This document shows positions 38,248 through 46,908 of a stretch of DNA of 64,000 bases, piece by piece. The DNA comes from Streptomyces sp. AC555_RSS877 (lineage in GTDB: Bacteria > Actinomycetota > Actinomycetes > Streptomycetales > Streptomycetaceae), in NCBI RefSeq assembly GCF_019049245.1, contig NZ_JAGMUK010000003.1, positions 62,001-126,000 on the forward strand, in the 5' to 3' direction. Under the pieces are notes generated by a model. The model made no database searches. It was not told where the DNA came from and saw only the letters and a list, made by a program, of their open reading frames with translations. The translations under genes and the position numbers were made by a program. Numbering within the stretch: the stretch's first letter is position 1; the number at the start of each line of letters is the position of its first letter.

Positions 38248-38988
38248 TCAGGCGTCGGTGCGCCGGCGCCCGGCGAGCACGCCGTACGCCACGCCGACCA
38301 CGCCGATGACGATGCCGACCACGCCGAGAACGCGGGCGGTCGTGTCGCTGCTGTCGGCGGGGGCCGCGGTCTCGGCGTCGGCGGCTTCCGCGTCGGCGGC
38401 CTCTTCGGTGGCTTCGGCGCCGGCCGCGGAGTCGTGCGCGTGCCCGTCCTCGGCGGCGGCGGACAGCGCCAGCACGGGCGCCGGGTTCTCGGGCTCCTCC
38501 GCGCCCTCCTGCTGCTCCTCGATCCAGCGGACGACCTCCTTGTTGGAGTACGTCTGGATCGCCTTGAAGACCAGCTCGTCGGTGTCCTCGGGGAGCGCGC
38601 CGACGGAGACGGGGAACTTCTGGAAGTAGCCGGGCTCGATGCCCTTGCCGTCCGCGGTCCAGGTGACCTTGGTGACGGCCTCGGTGATCTGCTTGCCGTG
38701 CAGTTCGACGGGCTTGTCGAGCTTGGACCTGGTGACCTTGATGTCCCAGCCGGCCATCGGCTCCGGCATCACGGAGGCGATCGGGTGGTCGGCCGGGAAG
38801 TTGACCTCGAGCTTGGTGGTCGAGGCGTCGTCGCGCTCGTTGGGGACCTTGAAGTCGACGACCGCGTAACCGCCCTTGGCGGCGGTGCCCTCGGGCTGCA
38901 CGCTGACGTGCGCGAACGCGGGCGAGGACAGGACGACGACGGTAGAGGCGGCGACGGCGCCGACGGCGGCGAGGCGAGAGGCCTTCAT
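38248..38988 (-). CDS. YcnI-family (DUF1775) copper-binding protein
   Basis: The 246-residue protein has a signal peptide cut before AHVSVQPEG. The mature N-terminal His is the copper-binding residue of the family (W in WIEEQ further along). A long acidic, Ala-rich, disordered stretch and one C-terminal membrane segment (VLGVVGIVIGVVGVAYGVLAG) with a basic end follow. YcnI proteins may bind copper at the cell surface. It lies 88 bp upstream of sco, probably in the same transcription unit. GGAG precedes the ATG at 38988. Confidence 0.9.
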   Translation of the reverse strand: MKASRLAAVGAVAASTVVVLSSPAFAHVSVQPEGTAAKGGYAVVDFKVPNERDDASTTKLEVNFPADHPIASVMPEPMAGWDIKVTRSKLDKPVELHGKQITEAVTKVTWTADGKGIEPGYFQKFPVSVGALPEDTDELVFKAIQTYSNKEVVRWIEEQQEGAEEPENPAPVLALSAAAEDGHAHDSAAGAEATEEAADAEAADAETAAPADSSDTTARVLGVVGIVIGVVGVAYGVLAGRRRTDA

Positions 38989-39169
38989 GGGGAGCACTCC
39001 ACTCCGAGAGGTTTCCGGGTTCCGGTGAGGAAGAGGGGTACGCGTGCGCGGGCGTCAGCTCTCACCCGTCGACGGGCGGTGACTCACACCAGCACGGGCA
39101 CACGCGCGTGCCGCGCGACGGCGGCCCTCCCCACGTCCTCGAAGGAGGTGGAGCACTGGTCGCGTCGCG

Positions 39170-40018
39170 TCAGGCGGCGAGGAGGAACGCGTCGGCGTCC
39201 GGCGGGCCCCGCCGGACCAGCGTGTGCTGGAGTGCGGTGGTGCGGGGGGCGGGCGGCGCTGGCAGAGTGGTGCGCGGGATGCGCCAACCGGCCTCGGGCG
39301 CGCCCGGCAGCCCGGCACGCAGGGCGCGCACCAGCGCGAGCGCCCCGCGCAGGGACCGTACGAGCGCTCCCTCGGCGACCGCGTGTGCCGACAGTGCGGA
39401 CATCTCGACGAGCCGCAGCAGTGCCATGTCCCCCCGACGCAGCAGCCATCCCGCGGCGAAGGCCGCGAGGACATGCCCGAGCAGCATCGGCAGGGACGGC
39501 AGCAGCGACATGGCGGACCCCGCCGCGGTGGACAGAGCGTCCGCCGGGTGGTGCGTCGTGGTCGGGGGAGCGGCCGCGCTCGGGCGGAGCCGGGCGTCGA
39601 CGAGGATCTTGTGGGCCTGCGCGGGGCTGATCGCCGCCGCGGTGGTCCCGCAGACGAGCCGTGCGGCCTGCTCGACCAGGGAGGCGTCGGACACTGCCGA
39701 GGCCGTCGTGGCCGTACCCGCCGCAGCGCCGGCCGTCGTCCCGTGCTGCCCCAGCCCGAACAGCACGTGCAGCACGGTCTGTCCGACCGCGAGCAGCGCG
39801 GCTATGCCCGGCAGCGACCGCTCACGTCCGGCGAGTGGTGCCACGACCAGGACGGCCCCCAGGAAACCCGCGCCCAGCGTCCACAGCGGAACCGTGGCGC
39901 AGGAGGCGAGGGCGTGACCGGCCGCGGCCAGCACGACACAGACCGCGGCGAACACCGCGGCCCGTAGCACCCGGAGGTCGCCTCCGGCACGCGCCGTACG
40001 TGGGTGGGGGGCAGTCAT
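39170..40018 (-). CDS. Hypothetical Ala-rich integral membrane protein
   Basis: The 282-residue protein has about five hydrophobic segments (residues about 20-40, 45-64, 74-92, 165-190, then a weaker one) and several His, but no motif I recognise. It is always beside YcnI-type genes in related genomes as I recall, so a role in copper handling is possible by association only. The ATG at 40018 is at the end of the frame. The gap to ycnI, about 180 bp, holds no gene. Confidence 0.65.
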   Translation of the reverse strand: MTAPHPRTARAGGDLRVLRAAVFAAVCVVLAAAGHALASCATVPLWTLGAGFLGAVLVVAPLAGRERSLPGIAALLAVGQTVLHVLFGLGQHGTTAGAAAGTATTASAVSDASLVEQAARLVCGTTAAAISPAQAHKILVDARLRPSAAAPPTTTHHPADALSTAAGSAMSLLPSLPMLLGHVLAAFAAGWLLRRGDMALLRLVEMSALSAHAVAEGALVRSLRGALALVRALRAGLPGAPEAGWRIPRTTLPAPPAPRTTALQHTLVRRGPPDADAFLLAA

Positions 40019-40249
40019 GGCGGGCTCATCATCGCACTGGCCTGATGACCGCCATACGGCAGGTCCACAAGATGACGTACGCGGTGTACGGCCGGAAGGT
40101 CACGTTCTGCCACAGGGCGCCCCACATACACCGATGGCCGTCATCGGCGCATCCCCCATATGGGCGGCATCACGTCAACTGTGTGCTTACACCGGTGCAC
40201 TCGCGGCAATACGTAACGGTATGTCGAGCCGCGGCCTGGAGGCTGGAGC

Positions 40250-40705
40250 ATGAGCATCTGGTGGTCACTCCATCTGCGCCGCGAGGCCGCGAGCGTTCCG
40301 CTCGCCCGGCGGCTGCTGCTCGGAACCATGGAGACGGCGGGTGTCGACCCCGACATCTCCTACGACCTCTCCCTGGCGCTCAGCGAGGCCTGCGCCAACG
40401 CCGTGGAGCACGGCGGGGACGGTGACACCGAGGATTCCTCGCAGGCGTACCGCGTCACCGCCTACCTCGACGGCGAGAAGTGCCGTATCGAGGTCGCCGA
40501 CTCGGGCCCCGGTTTCTCCGCGGCCCCGCCCCGGCCGCCGGCCCGTCCGGTGCCCGTGGAGGACGAGAACGGCCGCGGTCTGTGTCTCATCGAGGAACTC
40601 GCCGACCACGTCCACATCGGCAACAAGCCCGGCCGGCGGGGCGCGGTGGTGAGCTTCGACAAGATCCTGAAGTGGAAGAAGGACGCGCCGCTGATGGCGG
40701 TGTAG
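40250..40705 (+). CDS. ATP-binding anti-sigma-factor-like protein (HATPase_c)
   Basis: The 151-residue protein is a stand-alone GHKL ATPase domain as in SpoIIAB and RsbW. It has the N-box in LSEACANAVEHG, the G1 box in VADSGPGF and the G2 box in GRGLCLIEELAD. Such kinases bind sigma factors or phosphorylate anti-sigma antagonists; Streptomyces has dozens, often orphan as here. The ATG at 40250 follows GGAGGCTGGAG. The 230-bp region upstream holds its promoter. Confidence 0.85.
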   Translation: MSIWWSLHLRREAASVPLARRLLLGTMETAGVDPDISYDLSLALSEACANAVEHGGDGDTEDSSQAYRVTAYLDGEKCRIEVADSGPGFSAAPPRPPARPVPVEDENGRGLCLIEELADHVHIGNKPGRRGAVVSFDKILKWKKDAPLMAV

Positions 40706-40796
40706 CGCCGGCGCCGTACCCGAAGACACGCGATCCGCATTCTCAGCCTGCGCACAGCGTCGGCCCAGGTTCCTGACGGTCGTCGTTCCTACGTTC

Positions 40797-41726
40797 ATGG
40801 GCATGACGGGAAACCACAAGGACACCTCCATCACCCGGCGCCGCGCCCTCGCGGTGACCGGTGGCACGGTCACGGCCGGCACTCTCGGCTGGGCCGGGTA
40901 TCGGTCGGCCTTCGCCGCCGACGCGACGACCACCACCGAGGCCACGGCCACCGCCTCGGCGACCTCCGCCGGCAGCGCGTGCATGACCCTGATGTCCAGC
41001 GTCACCGAGGGGCCGTACTACCTCGACGGCGCCCTGGTGCGGAAGGACATCACCGACGGCAAGAGCGGTGTCCCGCTGACCCTGCGCCTCACCGTCGTGG
41101 ACGCCACCGACGGCTGCACCCCGGTGCCCGGCGCGGCCGTCGAGATCTGGCACTGCGACGCCTGGGGCTACTACTCCGGGTACACCACCGCCAACCCCGG
41201 CGGTTCCGCGCCCGCCGAGAGCGAGGACGGCTCGACCGCCGACGACACCACCTATCTGCGCGGTCACCAGATCGCCAACGCCAACGGGGTCGTCAAGTTC
41301 GAGACGATCTTCCCCGGCTGGTACACCCCGCGCACCTGTCACATCCACCTCAAGGTGCACACGGGCGGCGAGAAGGGCGGCAAGGTCAACTACACCGGCC
41401 AGCTGTTCTTCGCCGACGAGATCGCCGAGGAGATCTTCACGCTGGAGCCTTACGCGAAGCACTCCGGCACCTACACCGAGCTCGCCGACGACATGGTCTA
41501 CGACGGTGGCGGCGCCTCCAGCGGCCTGCTCACCCTCAAGGCCGTACACAAGAGCGACCCCTCCAAGGGCTACAAGGGCTCCCTCACCCTCGGCGTCGAC
41601 CCCGACGCCGAGAACACCGGCGCGGGCAGCGGCGGTGGCGGTGCGGGCGGTACGCCCCCGAGCGGCGCGCCGACCGGCACCCCGCCGAGCGGCGGCGCCG
41701 CCCCGTCGGCCACGGCGTCCTCGTAA
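40797..41726 (+). CDS. Tat-exported intradiol ring-cleavage dioxygenase-like protein
   Basis: The 309-residue protein has a twin-arginine signal (TRRRALAVTGGTVTAGTLGWAG). The dioxygenase core has EGPYYLDG (Tyr), the EIWHCDAWGYYSGY segment, and WYTPRTCHIHLKV, so the Fe(III) ligands Tyr, Tyr, His, His all appear. The C-terminus is a Gly/Pro/Ser-rich tail. Intradiol enzymes cleave catechols; exported ones may act on lignin or phenolics outside the cell. The start is at 40797 or at 40803. It is followed 3 bp later by the CitG-like gene. Confidence 0.88.
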   Translation: MGMTGNHKDTSITRRRALAVTGGTVTAGTLGWAGYRSAFAADATTTTEATATASATSAGSACMTLMSSVTEGPYYLDGALVRKDITDGKSGVPLTLRLTVVDATDGCTPVPGAAVEIWHCDAWGYYSGYTTANPGGSAPAESEDGSTADDTTYLRGHQIANANGVVKFETIFPGWYTPRTCHIHLKVHTGGEKGGKVNYTGQLFFADEIAEEIFTLEPYAKHSGTYTELADDMVYDGGGASSGLLTLKAVHKSDPSKGYKGSLTLGVDPDAENTGAGSGGGGAGGTPPSGAPTGTPPSGGAAPSATASS

Positions 41727-41729
41727 CGC

Positions 41730-42569
41730 ATGAACAGCCGCGAGGACGACGCACTGGCCCGGGCCGCCGTGGACGCGCTGACCGGGCAGCTGGCGCTCGC
41801 CCCCAAGCCAGGCCTGCCCGACCCACGTGACCTGGGCGCCCGTACGACACGGGTGGACCACCGCGCCCTGCGCTGGTCCGCCAAGGCACTCGCACCCGGC
41901 CTCGCGGCGATGGCCGCCGCGGCCCGCCGCACGGGCGAGCCCACGCCCCGGCTCCGCACCGAACTGGGCGCGATCGGCCGCTGCACCGAGCACTCGGTGG
42001 GCCTCGCCGGCGGCGGCCACCGCGGCGCCCTGTGGGCGCTCGGCCTGCTGGTCGCCGCGGCCGCCCTCGAACCCCGTGCCGCGGCGAAGGACGTGGCCGC
42101 GACCGCCAAGCGGATCGCCGCGCACCCCGACCGCCGGGCCCCGCGACGGCCCTCGCGCGGCTCGTCGATCTCGGCGAAGTACGGCGCCGCCGGGGCGCGC
42201 GGCGAGGCCCGGGCCGGATTCCCGCACGTACGGCGGGCGTTGGACGCCCTGGCCACCGCCCGCTCGGCCGGCGGCGGCGAGGACGAGGCCCGCCTCGACG
42301 CCCTGCTCACCGTGATGTCCACCCTCCAGGACACCGAACTCCTGCACACCGCGGGCCCGGCCGGCCTGCGGCACGTCCAGGCGGGCGCCCGCGGGATCCT
42401 GGAAGCGGGCGGCACGGCGACGGACGCGGGCCGCGAAGCCCTGCACGCCCTCGACGCCGACCTGCACGCGCGCGCGTGGAGCCCGAGGGGCAGTGCGGGA
42501 CTACTGGCGGGGGCCCTGTTCCTGGACTCACTTCCGGCGAGGGTCAGTTCACCGGTGCGGGCAGCCTGA
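41730..42569 (+). CDS. CitG/MdcB-family triphosphoribosyl-dephospho-CoA synthase-like protein
   Basis: The 279-residue all-helical protein has the family landmarks: LALAPKPGLPDP at residue 25, GGGHRGALWALGLL near 95, GARGEARAGFPHVRRAL near 150 and SPRGSAGLLAGALFLDSL near the end. The family builds the prosthetic group of citrate or malonate lyases, but those enzymes are not nearby, so the substrate is doubtful. Some motif residues (for example NTHKG) are changed, so it may have a different role. It is convergent with the MFS gene, and the ends overlap by 26 bp. Confidence 0.75.
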   Translation: MNSREDDALARAAVDALTGQLALAPKPGLPDPRDLGARTTRVDHRALRWSAKALAPGLAAMAAAARRTGEPTPRLRTELGAIGRCTEHSVGLAGGGHRGALWALGLLVAAAALEPRAAAKDVAATAKRIAAHPDRRAPRRPSRGSSISAKYGAAGARGEARAGFPHVRRALDALATARSAGGGEDEARLDALLTVMSTLQDTELLHTAGPAGLRHVQAGARGILEAGGTATDAGREALHALDADLHARAWSPRGSAGLLAGALFLDSLPARVSSPVRAA

Positions 42570-43818
42570 CGTCCGTCCGGGAGGCATGGGCCCGGCGGGT
42601 CGCCGGGCCCATCGCGTACGACGCCACGAGCGTCGCTCCGCCGAGCAGCAGCCACCCCGCCGCCCCCCACCCGAGCAGCAGCGAGGTCAGTACCAGGGGG
42701 CCCAGGGCCCGGGCCACGATCACGCCGGTCCCGAAGAAGCCCTGGTACTCGCCGACGCGGTCGGCCGGGGCCAGCTCGAAGGACAGCTGCCAGGAACCGG
42801 CCGACTGTCCCATCTCGGCGGCCACTTGGAGCACCGCACCGACGACCAGCGCACCGACCGCCACCCAGGGCGACGCGCCCGCCGACAGCGCGAAGACCGC
42901 GCACGCCGCCAGCATCACCCACCCCGACCTCCGCACCGCGCGCGTGGCCGACGCTACGCCTGTGACCCCGCGCGCCATCCGCACCTGGAACACCATCACC
43001 GCCCCGGTGTTGAGCACGAACAGCGCGGAGACCAGCCAGACCGGGGCGTCCGTGCGCTCCGCGATCCACAGCGGCAGTCCGAGGCTGAGCAACGGCATGC
43101 GCAGCAGGAGCACGGTGTTGAGGAGCGTGAGGAGGGCGTAGGGACGGTCGCGCAGTACTCCGCGATCACGGCGCTCCCGGACGCCTTCAGGGCCGTTGGC
43201 CCGGCCCTTGTGCACCGGCGCCACCGAAGGCAACCGCACGGGAGCCATCGAAGGCATCCGCGCCAGCAGCCCCGCACACACCACGAAGCTCACCGCGTCC
43301 AGCGCGAACACCCCGAGATAAGCGGTCCGCGTCCCGGCGTGCAGGGCGAGCCCGCCCAGTCCGGCGCCCACCGCCAGACCGGCGTTGAGCGTTGCCTGGA
43401 GATGCGCGAGCAGCCCGGTCCGCTCCCCGGCCGGCACCAGTCCCGCGAGCAGCGCCTGCCGGGCGGCGGCGAGTCCCGACTGGGCGGAGGCGTAGGCGCA
43501 GGCTGCCACGACGAACGGCACGAAGTCCCGGACGACCAGGAAGGACGCCACCGCCAGCCCGGTCGCCAGCGCCAGCAGCACCGCCGTGCCGCGGGCCCCG
43601 CGCCGGTCCGCGAGCCGCCCGAGCGGCACCCCCACCAGCGAGCCGACCCCCCAGGCGACGGTCAGCCCGAGCCCCACGCGCGCGGGGGCGAGCCCGACGA
43701 CGTGGGTGAAGTAGAGCGCCGACGTCACGTAGTAGGCGCCGTCACCGACGGAGTTGGCCAACTGGGCCAGAGCCAGGACGCGTTGCGGCCCCGCGGGCGG
43801 GACGAGTGGGTTCGTCAT
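42544..43818 (-). CDS. MFS transporter
   Basis: The 424-residue protein has about 12 hydrophobic segments and a weak MFS motif GVPLGRLADRRGARG between segments 2 and 3. It resembles drug or metabolite exporters of the major facilitator family. The substrate is unknown. It shares direction with the MocR-type regulator 55 bp upstream and could be its target. Confidence 0.85.
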   Translation of the reverse strand: MTNPLVPPAGPQRVLALAQLANSVGDGAYYVTSALYFTHVVGLAPARVGLGLTVAWGVGSLVGVPLGRLADRRGARGTAVLLALATGLAVASFLVVRDFVPFVVAACAYASAQSGLAAARQALLAGLVPAGERTGLLAHLQATLNAGLAVGAGLGGLALHAGTRTAYLGVFALDAVSFVVCAGLLARMPSMAPVRLPSVAPVHKGRANGPEGVRERRDRGVLRDRPYALLTLLNTVLLLRMPLLSLGLPLWIAERTDAPVWLVSALFVLNTGAVMVFQVRMARGVTGVASATRAVRRSGWVMLAACAVFALSAGASPWVAVGALVVGAVLQVAAEMGQSAGSWQLSFELAPADRVGEYQGFFGTGVIVARALGPLVLTSLLLGWGAAGWLLLGGATLVASYAMGPATRRAHASRTDVRLPAPVN

Positions 43819-43873
43819 GCGAACGACGCTAGAAGCGCGGTGGATCCCTGGGCAGGCCCACTGGGCAGGCCTT

Positions 43874-45286
43874 TCAGTGGCCCAATTCCAGGACGGCCGA
43901 GCGGCTGTCCCAGCCTCCGTCCAGAACCTTCCTCAGCACGTCCAGCGCCTCCAGGTACATCCGCTCCCGAGGCGTCCCGTAGCCCACGACCAGCCCTTGC
44001 GTCCGCCCGTCGACGCCCGGCGTGTGCCAGTGCTCCCCGAGGTGCCCCACGGCGAGGCCCCGCGCTGCCGCGCGCGCCAGCGCCTCCGCCTCGTCGTCGA
44101 CCTCCACCAGCGCGTGCAGCCCGGCCGCGATCCCGCGTACCCGCCGACGCGGCCCCAGCCGGTCCAGGAGCTGGTCCCGGCGCCGCCGGTACCGCAACCG
44201 GCACGCGCGCACGTGACGGTCGTACGCATGGCTCCCGATCAGCTCGGCCAGCGCCAACTGCCCGATGGACTCGGTGTGATGGTCGCTGTGCAGCTTGGCG
44301 TCGGCGACCGCGTCGACCAGATCGGGCGGCAGCACCATCCACCCGAGCCGCAGCGCCGGCCCGAGCGTCTTCGAAGCGGTCCCCAGATACGCCACGTGCC
44401 CGGGCGCCATCCCCTGGAGCGCGCCGACGGGCTGCCGGTCGTAGCGGAACTCCCCGTCGTAGTCGTCCTCGACGATCAGCCCGCCACGCGTGCGTGCCCA
44501 GTCGGTCAGCGCCCGCCGCCGCTCCGGATGCAGGGTCACCCCGGTCGGGTACTGGTGCGCCGGCGTGACCACGACGGCCGAGGCGTCTCCCAAGTCCCCG
44601 GGGAGGACGCCCCGTTCGTCCACCCGCACCGGCACCACCCGCCCGCCGCCCCGCCGCACCACCTCCCGGTGGAAGGGCAGCCCGGGATCCTCCATGGCGA
44701 CGCTGCCGCCCTCCAGCACTCGCGTGAGCAGCGAAAGCCCCTGCACATACCCCGAGGTGACGACGATCCGCTCCGGCGGCGCGATCACCCCCCGCGCCCG
44801 CCCCAGGTACCCCGACAGCGCCGTCCGCAGCTCGATCCGCCCGCGCGGATCGCCGTAGTCGTACGACCGCGAGGGCGCCGTCGCGATGGCGCGCCGCAGC
44901 GCCCGCAGCCAGGCCGCCGCCGGAAACGTCCCCACGTCCGGGCTCCCCGGCCGCAGATCGAGACGCGGCACACGCGTGGGTGCGGCGGCCTGAAGCGGTG
45001 CGGCATCGACGGAGGGCAGCGGGGCGACCCGGGTGCCCGACCCCTGCAGCGCGGTCAGATACCCCTCGGCGACGAGCTGGTCGTACGCCGCCTTCACCGT
45101 CCCCCGTGAGACCCCCAGCTCACCCGCGAGCCGCCGGGTCGCGGGCAACCGCACCCCGGGCGCCAGCCGCCCCTCCCGCACGGCGTCACGCAGGGCACGC
45201 TCCAGCCCGGCGCGACGCCCTTCCCCGACGTGGAGCTGCACATGCAGGTCCACCCCCACCCCCTCAGGGGCGCGGGGCCGTGACAT
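43874..45286 (-). CDS. MocR/PdxR-type GntR-aminotransferase regulator
   Basis: The 470-residue protein has a GntR winged helix near residues 15-75 (LRDAVREGRLAPGVRLPATRRLAGELGVSRGTVKAAYDQLVAEGYL). A class I aminotransferase-like domain follows with the PLP lysine in YLGTASKTLGPALRLGW. MocR proteins bind PLP and control vitamin B6, GABA or transporter genes. The MFS gene directly downstream is a likely target. I chose the ATG at 45286 because GGAG lies 8 bp upstream; the frame extends to 45364. Confidence 0.88.
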   Translation of the reverse strand: MSRPRAPEGVGVDLHVQLHVGEGRRAGLERALRDAVREGRLAPGVRLPATRRLAGELGVSRGTVKAAYDQLVAEGYLTALQGSGTRVAPLPSVDAAPLQAAAPTRVPRLDLRPGSPDVGTFPAAAWLRALRRAIATAPSRSYDYGDPRGRIELRTALSGYLGRARGVIAPPERIVVTSGYVQGLSLLTRVLEGGSVAMEDPGLPFHREVVRRGGGRVVPVRVDERGVLPGDLGDASAVVVTPAHQYPTGVTLHPERRRALTDWARTRGGLIVEDDYDGEFRYDRQPVGALQGMAPGHVAYLGTASKTLGPALRLGWMVLPPDLVDAVADAKLHSDHHTESIGQLALAELIGSHAYDRHVRACRLRYRRRRDQLLDRLGPRRRVRGIAAGLHALVEVDDEAEALARAAARGLAVGHLGEHWHTPGVDGRTQGLVVGYGTPRERMYLEALDVLRKVLDGGWDSRSAVLELGH

Positions 45287-45339
45287 GTGCGGCTCCGCCG
45301 CGTGGGCGCGATCAGCCACGAACCACCCGCCGACGAATC

Positions 45340-46815
45340 TCAGCCCTTGAGGGCCGCCATCCACGCCTCGACCTCGTCCGACCGGCGAGGCAGCCCCGCG
45401 GACAGGTTCCGGTTGCCGTCCTCCGTCACCAGAAGGTCGTCCTCGATCCGCACACCGATGCCCCGGTACTCCTCCGGCACCGTCAGGTCATCGGCCTGGA
45501 AGTACAGACCGGGCTCGACGGTGAGCACCATCCCCGGCTCCAGCGTGCCGTCGACATACGACTCCACGCGCGCGGCGGCGCAGTCATGGACGTCCATACC
45601 GAGCATGTGCCCGGTGCCGTGCAGCGTCCACCGGCGCTGCAACCCGAGCTCCAGCACTCGCTCGACCGGCCCCTCGACCAGTCCCCACTCCACGAGCCGC
45701 TCGGTCAGCACCCGCTGCGCCGCGTCGTGGAAGTCCCGGTACTTCCCGCCCGGCTTCACCGCCGCGATGCCGGCCTCCTGGGCGTCGTACACGGCGTCGT
45801 AGATCTGCTTCTGGATCTCACTGAACCGGCCGTTGACCGGCAGCGTGCGCGTGACGTCGGCGGTGTAGTACGTGTGGGTCTCGACGCCCGCGTCCAGCAG
45901 CAGCAGGTCGCCGGAGCGCACCGGCCCGTCGTTGCGCACCCAGTGCAGCGTGCAGGCGTGCGGGCCGGCCGCGGCGATGGTGCCGTAGCCGACGTCGTTG
46001 CCCTCGACGCGGGCGCGGAGGAAGAACGTGCCCTCGATGTACCGCTCGGACGTCGCCTCGGCCTTGTCCAGAACGCGTACGACGTCCTCGAAGCCGCGAA
46101 CGGTCGAGTCGACCGCCTTCTGCAGCTCGCCGATCTCGAACCCGTCCTTGACCAGCCGCGCCTCGGAGAGGAAGACCCGCAGCTCGGCGTCGCGCTCGGC
46201 GGTGACCTTGTCGGTCAGCGCGGCCTCGATGCCGGCGTCGTACCCGCGCACCACCCGGACCGGGCCGGTGGCCTCGCGCAGGTGGTCGGCCAGCTCGCGC
46301 ACGTCGGAGGCGGGAATGCCGTACAGCTTCTCGGCCTCGGTGAGGGAGTGCCGGCGGCCCACCCACAGCTCGCCCTGGCCGGAGAGCCAGAACTCGCCGT
46401 TCTCGCGGTCGGAGCGCGGCAGGAGGTAGATCGTCGCCTTGTGGCCGTCGGCGACGGGCTCCATGACCAGCACGCCGCCTGCGCTCTCATCGGGCCGGCC
46501 GCCGGTGAGGTACGCGTACTCGACCGAGGCCCTGAAGGCGTACTCGGTGTCGTTCGAGCGGGTCTTCAGGTTGCCCGCGGGGATCACCAGGCGGTCGCCG
46601 GGGAAGCGCGCGGAGAGCGCGGCGCGGCGGGCGGCGGTCTCGGCGGCCTGGGCGATGGGCTCCAGGTCGCGCAGTTCCGTGTCGGCCCAGCCGGACTTCA
46701 TGTTCTCGGCCAGCTCGTCGGAGACGCCCGGGTACAGGCCGTTCTTCCGCTGCTTGATCGGCTCCTCAGACTCAGCTTCCGGGGTCTCCGGGGTGAGCTC
46801 GTCGGCCACGGTCAT
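45340..46815 (-). CDS. pepP: Xaa-Pro aminopeptidase
   Basis: The 491-residue protein has an N-terminal creatinase-like domain and an M24 'pita-bread' domain. The metal ligands appear in LLLDAGVETHTYYTADVTRTLP (Asp, Asp), HGTGHMLGMDVHD (His), LEPGMVLTVEPGLYF (Glu) and IGVRIEDDLLV (Glu). It removes N-terminal residues before proline. It is 94 bp downstream of the SpoIIE-type gene on the same strand. Confidence 0.94.
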   Translation of the reverse strand: MTVADELTPETPEAESEEPIKQRKNGLYPGVSDELAENMKSGWADTELRDLEPIAQAAETAARRAALSARFPGDRLVIPAGNLKTRSNDTEYAFRASVEYAYLTGGRPDESAGGVLVMEPVADGHKATIYLLPRSDRENGEFWLSGQGELWVGRRHSLTEAEKLYGIPASDVRELADHLREATGPVRVVRGYDAGIEAALTDKVTAERDAELRVFLSEARLVKDGFEIGELQKAVDSTVRGFEDVVRVLDKAEATSERYIEGTFFLRARVEGNDVGYGTIAAAGPHACTLHWVRNDGPVRSGDLLLLDAGVETHTYYTADVTRTLPVNGRFSEIQKQIYDAVYDAQEAGIAAVKPGGKYRDFHDAAQRVLTERLVEWGLVEGPVERVLELGLQRRWTLHGTGHMLGMDVHDCAAARVESYVDGTLEPGMVLTVEPGLYFQADDLTVPEEYRGIGVRIEDDLLVTEDGNRNLSAGLPRRSDEVEAWMAALKG

Positions 46816-46908
46816 CCTCCTCGATACGGCACTGGACCCCGTCCATCGTACGGTCGTACGGAAGGGGCCCAGGGCCGGAAGACCTGTTACCGACGGCTTG
46901 GCCCGCGA

